Of a DNA stretch of 64,000 bases, positions 58,654 through 64,000 are shown in pieces; position 1 is the first letter of the stretch, and the number at the start of each line of letters is the position of its first letter. The stretch is from Aurifilum marmelostoma (taxonomy: Eukaryota > Ascomycota > Sordariomycetes > Diaporthales > Cryphonectriaceae). The position numbers were made by a program, and so were the translations under genes. The notes under the pieces were generated by a model, which was given only the letters and a program-made list of their open reading frames with translations, did not search any database and had not been told where the DNA came from. Location: the NCBI GenBank assembly GCA_027559495.1, contig JAMXSV010000012.1:1-64000 (forward strand). The letters run 5' to 3'.

Positions 58654-60282
58654 TCATAGGTTCTGAGGATCGAATGCACCCTGCTCTTCTACCGTCTTCC
58701 AGATGCTACCCAGAGAACTCGGTTCACGCTTGACAAATTGGCCATACCCCTTCTTTCCAACGATGCCCCCATGATCTCGATCCCAGACCACCTTTCCACG
58801 TAGTATGGTATACCTCGGCCAGTTTGAAACGGCCCTCCCCTCATACGGAGTATAATCTACGTCGTGGTGCAGCATCTCGTTTCTCAACGTAATACTTGGC
58901 AGCTTCTCATCTGGATACCAAATGACTAGGTCTGCGTCCGAAATGCCGGGAATAATGGACCCCTTCTGAGGGTACATCCCGTAGAGCTTGGCGGCGTTGG
59001 TCGACACGACCTCGACAAATTTGGTCGCCTCGAGCTTGCCAGCAGAGAAAACTAGCGGCAACCGCGTCTCGATGCCGGGTATCCCGTTGGGTATGTATCT
59101 GAACCTGCCTGTCGGGTGCTCGGGGGTAATACACGCCTTCTTTCCGGTCTCTGCGTTGTCATAGCGGAATGGACAATGGTCCGAGCTGAGGATCGTAAAG
59201 GTGCCGTTGCGAAGACCTGACCAGATCGCCTTCTGGTCTTCCTCGCTCCTGGGTGGAGGCGAGCAGACACATTTTGCGCCTTCAAATCCCGGCTTGTCAA
59301 GGTCGTCGCGGGTGAGAAACAAGTACTGAGGGCAGGTCTCGGCAAAAACTGGCTGGCCGTATGTCTGTGCCTCTCGGATGCGGAGGGTAGCCCCTGGGTC
59401 GCTGACATGGACAATCAGGATAGGCGTCTGAGCGACTAGGTTCGAGAGTGCGATGGCTCGATTCGTGGCCTCGGCCTCTAGGATGGGAGGACGAGAATTA
59501 CTGTGGTATTTAGGTGCGAACAACTTGCGCTCCTCAAGTTGATCGGTAAGCCAATCAAGGACATCTCCATTCTCTGCATGGACGCAGACCAAGATCTTGT
59601 TCTCTCTTGCCGCCAGGAGAACGGACAGGATATCGCCGTCCCGAAGTTGCAGCGCCTGGTAAGTCATATAGATCTTGATAGATGTTATGCCATAGCTCCT
59701 CAGAACAGCCATCTCCTGCAGGGATTTGGGACCGGCGTTGCCCATTAGAAGGTGGAAGCCGTAGTCGCAATAGCAGTTGTCTTCGGCAAGGGCGTGTGTG
59801 GCCTCGACAGCTTCGACAGGAGACTCTTCCTGCTTCTGGAGCGGCGCAAAGGACACGATAGTAGTCACGCCTCCGGCAATAGCAGAGCGGGTTCCCGACT
59901 CGTAGCTATCTGCCGAACTGCCCTTGCCAAACATGCTCGGCTCCTGGAGATGGACATGACAGTCGATCCCGCCAGGCTGTTGGCATCAGCATATATACAC
60001 CAATTTTTAGCTTGCTGAGTATCTCACAATCGTGCAATAATCAACAATCTATGGCTTATCTTTCCGTTCAGTTCTCTTTTCTCCTCGTTTTCAACTCACC
60101 ATAACATATCCTCCAGCAGCATCAATGATTTTTGCGGCCTTGGCCTGTGCTAAAGAGCCAGAGGGCGCGAGCAGTGCAATCTTTTCGTCTTTGACGGCAA
60201 TATCAAGTCGTGCTATGTCTGCGGCAGTCACACAGATGCCGTTGGTGATGACGAGATCATAACTATACTCCGTAAATTCCAT
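58654..60282 (-). CDS. Dihydropyrimidinase-like cyclic amidohydrolase (hydantoinase family)
   Basis: Two exons, 60282-60100 and 59976-58654 (intron 123 nt, GTGAGT...CAACAG); 1,506 nt, 501 residues. The ATG at 60282 starts MEFTEYSYDLVITNGICVT, matching the N-terminal beta-strand of the family. The longer open frame upstream has no counterpart. Metal ligands are all present: PGGIDCHVH (His68/His70), Lys162 in SIKIYMTY (carboxylated Lys), His194 in VHAENGD, His251 in IVHVSD, Asp327 in SSDHCPF. The family hydrolyses the ring amide of dihydropyrimidines, hydantoins or related cyclic imides in the cytosol; some fungal members serve pyrimidine catabolism. No beta-ureidopropionase or dihydropyrimidine dehydrogenase lies nearby, so the physiological substrate remains open. 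Confidence 0.9.
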
Positions 60283-63200
60283 ACTGATTGACTGGTTCAA
60301 CAGTGTCGATAAATTTACATGATAGCGAAGGAACCTCTGGACGTAATGAGATTCGGATTCCGCTGAACCCGTCTTCCGGCACTCAGGGGTACAAGTAGCC
60401 CTCTTGCCCGCGCCTTGAAGGTTCCCGCCGCAGGCGCACCCAATCACATTCAGAGGATATGCACAGACGAGGAACACCCTTATCTTGAGGGACACCTGGG
60501 CAGGTCAAGTTCGCGCACGCATGCACTAGAAATAGGCAAGCTAGGATGAACTCAGCGGCAAGGGTGTTCGTCTTGGAGGCGCCGAGATACTGTAAGTCAA
60601 GATAAGGTTAGCGGCTTTGCTGGCTCTGGTGGTGGGGCTTCCCGAGGGTCCCACTGGCAACTGGCTGCACAGTATGTACCGTGCGAGGCACGCAGTCATT
60701 GCGGGATGACCGAGTACTGACCTCAGCCTTCAGGATCAACCCAGCCGCACCTGCATTCACCTGCATCAGCCTCCCCATCAACATCGACCTGTTGCATCGA
60801 GCCGGTTCTTCCCCGAGGATGCGAACTCCGTACCCATGTAAAGGAACGCGCCTTGTGGCTGCTGTTCTCAGTCTGCCGTGACGCTTCTCTCGGACGATCT
60901 CGATTGCTATGGCTTAGCAACCGCATGCGCGCTGTTTGAAAGTCAGCTCCTCCGATCCTCCTTCTACATATACACAAGCACTGCGTCGCAAGCTCAACAA
61001 AGGAACGGCTGACGGCACATTCACGCGTGCCAAGATCAGTGCTCGCAGGGCTTCCATATTCTTCATCCCTTTGCGGACAATTGCAGAACGAAACTGTGGC
61101 CCGACTTCCACCTATTCCCCTCACTCAGGTCCAACTCTGTGGGTCGTCAGCGATCAGGGAAAGGGTCGGATTGAATGCGCACAATGACGGGTGTTCCTTT
61201 GCGTGGACTCGCTTGCTGCCTCAGTTTCTTATGAATGCCTCATATATTAAGAGCGAAGGCGCATCTCGGCCATTCTAAAACTGATGCTCAAATGCTACTA
61301 TAGATGATCAGTCTCTGACACGATCAGCCGGATCTCTTGGATTTCAGAACTGTCCTTTGTCTGCCTGGACGGTGAGTGTCAGTCGTCTTATGGGGTCATG
61401 GGCCACCGAGACATCTGGTTCGTCACGGCGGCAGATTCGACATAAGCTTGCGCTGTCTTATCTATCCTTCGAAAAGCACTTGAGAAGTACTTAGAGGTAG
61501 TAAGGGCATATACAAGAATTAGCTAGCACAATTCCCACTTGTGTTATTGAAAGCATCTCCATCTAGAGGACAATGAGATGGGGTTAGGCCCGCAACTTCT
61601 TCACAACTGGCCTAGTTCTGTTAAATGTGAAGTGAGCCCTGGAGGCGAAAGTCACCCCTCCATTCCATAAGTGCCAATAAAGGCTGTAAATCCACCTAGA
61701 AACTTGCATAATTGTCCAGGCCTACTTTTGACACCTGCAGGTAAGGGCTTGCCAAAGGTTGGCTCCTGACTCTATACAAAATGATGTCACAACCCCACAC
61801 ACATTGCTCTGTTTCCATCACTTTTCTCCTTCAACCTTCTTATGTTCCCTTAATCCTTATTTGTTCTCGAAATCGTCGCCATACTACCCTTGTCTTTTGT
61901 GCCATACCACAGCAGACACAACAGACTGCCACTGAAATCCCCAGAATGGCCACCGTAGAGTTGAAGCTGCACAAGCCAGAACACCCTCCAAACTATCCAA
62001 GCACCTACTGGATTATGGAATTCATTGTTATATATTTTCAGATACAAAAGGAAAGAAGGGGGAAGCGTTAAGGGGCAAGTAACGCATGATTACAGGAAAA
62101 GGGATGATCTCGACTGCATTGTGGCATTATCCTTATGCAAGGGTGTTAGTGACTCACTAGCTGGTTCGTGCCCTGCTTGCAAAGTCTTCTCAATTTGTTG
62201 TAATGTGAACAATTGCTAGGCCCACTGGTGTTCGAGAGACGACAGCAACATCTTGAAAGCTGGGAGCATCCCAGCACTTGTGATGCAAGTGAGGGTGTAG
62301 GACTATGTCTTGTCTGTGACACACAACTTGATTTAAGAGAACCGTTGTGTAATAAATGTATAAATTCATCCGAAGTTCGGTGTTGCGTCTTAATGGGAAA
62401 TCTCGGCAGGTCTTTTGCCCTGCTGCAAACCTTGGGAAGGAGGAAGCGAGTATGGGGGACACATGCCCTTGCAGAAACTTGCGTTTTGATGTGTGGCAAG
62501 GTCGCGTTAATTATCCAGACATGATGCCTTTCCTGTATACAGCCAAGAGGCTTTCTGGCGTGACAAGAAGATAGTGAGCTGGATGCACCAACTAATGAGT
62601 TGCTGTATTATTGGTGTAGGCCACAGCCCGCCTAAACTTCTCCACACGCGTCCCCCACACCCCCCTTGCCCTCACTACCAACCTCCTCCGCAAACTTCTC
62701 CACCAATCACAGACGGGGCCACCACGGAGACTGGTTGGTCCAGCATTTCTTCCGTGACTATTGCTTCCTGTGGGGAAGAGGCCTAGACATTGCCCACATG
62801 GACTGTCCGGACAGGGAACCCGTGGATTTTTATCACATGATAGATATGAGGGCAGCTGATAGAGAGGAAGGCGTGTCGCTGGGTTGATAAAAGACAGCTA
62901 AAGAATCACTTGGACGCTGCCACCAGAGGAGATCTGATGATTGTTTGTTATAATATGTGTTACTCTTATGCTCAACGTTCCTATTCTGTGTCGGTTTAAG
63001 AGTGGTGGCTACAATGATTTAACTTTTAGGTCTGATCAAGCATCCGAGCTGCGCACTCTTCTGCTTTCGCCCCGTCCTAGACCTCTAGAAATGGAGAGCA
63101 GTGGCCGAGGCAGTCAGAAAGAAAACTGCAAATAGCATTTTTTTTGATGGTCAATCACGTGGTGAATTTAGGGTAATACTATTCGATCCATGACAGGGTG

Positions 63201-64000
63201 ACTGTGGTAGATATTCTGTGGGGACCCTTTCCCTACAAACCCGAGCCTCCAACAAACTCACAGGCCCTAACATATTTCTCAAACCTAGATTAAGAACGAG
63301 AGTCAACATTGCACTAGGCTACTATATCATGAGCTAGTGTCACTAGCCTCACTTTGTCTAAAAGCTTTCATTCTCTTCCTTCCACCTACATATCTCTCGT
63401 TGATGCTCGACCTAATCAAACGATCAGGTCGCATAGAGATATTGGATTTATCAGAGGGTCAGGAGCATCGACTTTCATGGAAGTGCTCAATGTAACGAGA
63501 ACTCAAAGAGCAATTCTACGCAACGAACCAATTAACATTGGGGTATCGTAGATGACTGTCCGCTCGCGACACAACGTAGACTGGACCAGCTCCTGTGCCT
63601 ATTTCATAGACTATTATCTTCTGTCATTCGCGATGCGACTTAACTCTCTCAATCAACCCCAGCCTGGATACACGCTAGTACTTTGATAAAAAAAAAACAA
63701 AGATTGAATACGATGGCCGCTACGGCTTACAACTCCGCTATAATCGCTGTATCAAAAAACCTGTCAAGGCACTCACTTCCAGGTGATATGCCGAGGATGC
63801 TGTAAGTACGTAATATTCGAGTACCCACTAGTCAAGGAAAAACAGGGGCCTGTAGCCCCGGTCGCCATGTGGGATGGCTGGTTCAACAATGCTGCATGTG
63901 ACCTCCCGTTGCGACTCTGCTACTTAAAAATCCAGCCGTCGTCCCCAGGAATCTCTACTAATTGTTGCATATACCGCGGCAAATGGATCCGACGAAGGAA
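60283..64000. other. Gene-poor 3.7-kb right end
   Basis: I find no motif-bearing ORF, no RNA gene and no clear repeat. ORFs up to 133 codons (60723-61124 minus; 62146-62524) overlap each other in several frames without codon-bias agreement. A ten-A run lies near 63689-63698. It should include the promoter of the amidohydrolase gene. Confidence 0.45.

Noticed and set aside
60285..60495. N-terminal extension of the amidohydrolase
   Set aside because: The frame is open upstream of 60282, but the family starts at about this Met; the extra residues are Cys/Arg-rich and unlike the family, so probably 5' UTR.
60723..61278. Dense overlapping ORFs on both strands
   Set aside because: Typical of GC-balanced non-coding DNA; no frame shows a family signature.

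Overview
This window looks like a chromosomal segment of a filamentous ascomycete (Pezizomycotina). Genes carry short GT-AG introns (about 50-165 nt) with CTAAC/CTGAC-like branch sites, starts have the fungal CAAAATG-type context, and the families are typical of these fungi: HET-domain proteins, a Helo-like N-terminal protein, DUF3176, a polyketide synthase, several P450s, an S10 carboxypeptidase, and an AT-rich block that looks RIP-mutated. I cannot name the species. No rRNA, tRNA, CRISPR array or replication origin was recognised.

Layout. 1-2640 is AT-rich, gene-free, and holds two diverged direct copies of one repeat. 2987-11609 is a decayed reducing polyketide synthase (KS-AT-DH-CMeT-KR-ACP-terminal reductase) whose in-frame stops are nearly all TAG. 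12858-13010 is the tail of an FAD-linked oxidoreductase. 13229-15110 is a HET gene with two frameshifts. 15893-18208 is an intact phospholipase-D-fold protein with a repetitive N-terminus. 18552-18832 is a three-exon, 47-residue, cysteine-rich secreted peptide that automatic ORF calling would miss. 20690-21841 is a broken SRPK-like kinase, 22507-23840 an intact Helo-like protein, and 25002-27519 a heavily decayed second HET gene.

27659-44290 is the liveliest part: a GT25 glycosyltransferase, a secreted/single-pass membrane protein, three intact P450s (31674-33377, 34041-35711, 38271-40244), a rhodopsin-like seven-TM protein between the second and third P450, and a DHA2-type MFS transporter broken by one stop and one frameshift. 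It resembles a secondary-metabolism locus, yet I see no backbone synthase inside it; the only candidate in the window is the dead PKS about 20 kb away.

45-64 kb mixes intact genes (S10 carboxypeptidase, DUF3176 membrane protein, dihydropyrimidinase-like amidohydrolase) with relics (GH79-like hydrolase, isopenicillin-N-synthase-like 2OG oxygenase, DUF6594-like membrane protein, and one unidentified segment). Overall about twelve genes read cleanly through spliced models and about ten are broken. That pattern fits an accessory, repeat-flanked region undergoing gene loss; part of the frameshift load could instead be sequence error, which I cannot exclude. Exon models were built by hand from splice signals and reading-frame closure, without any database search.
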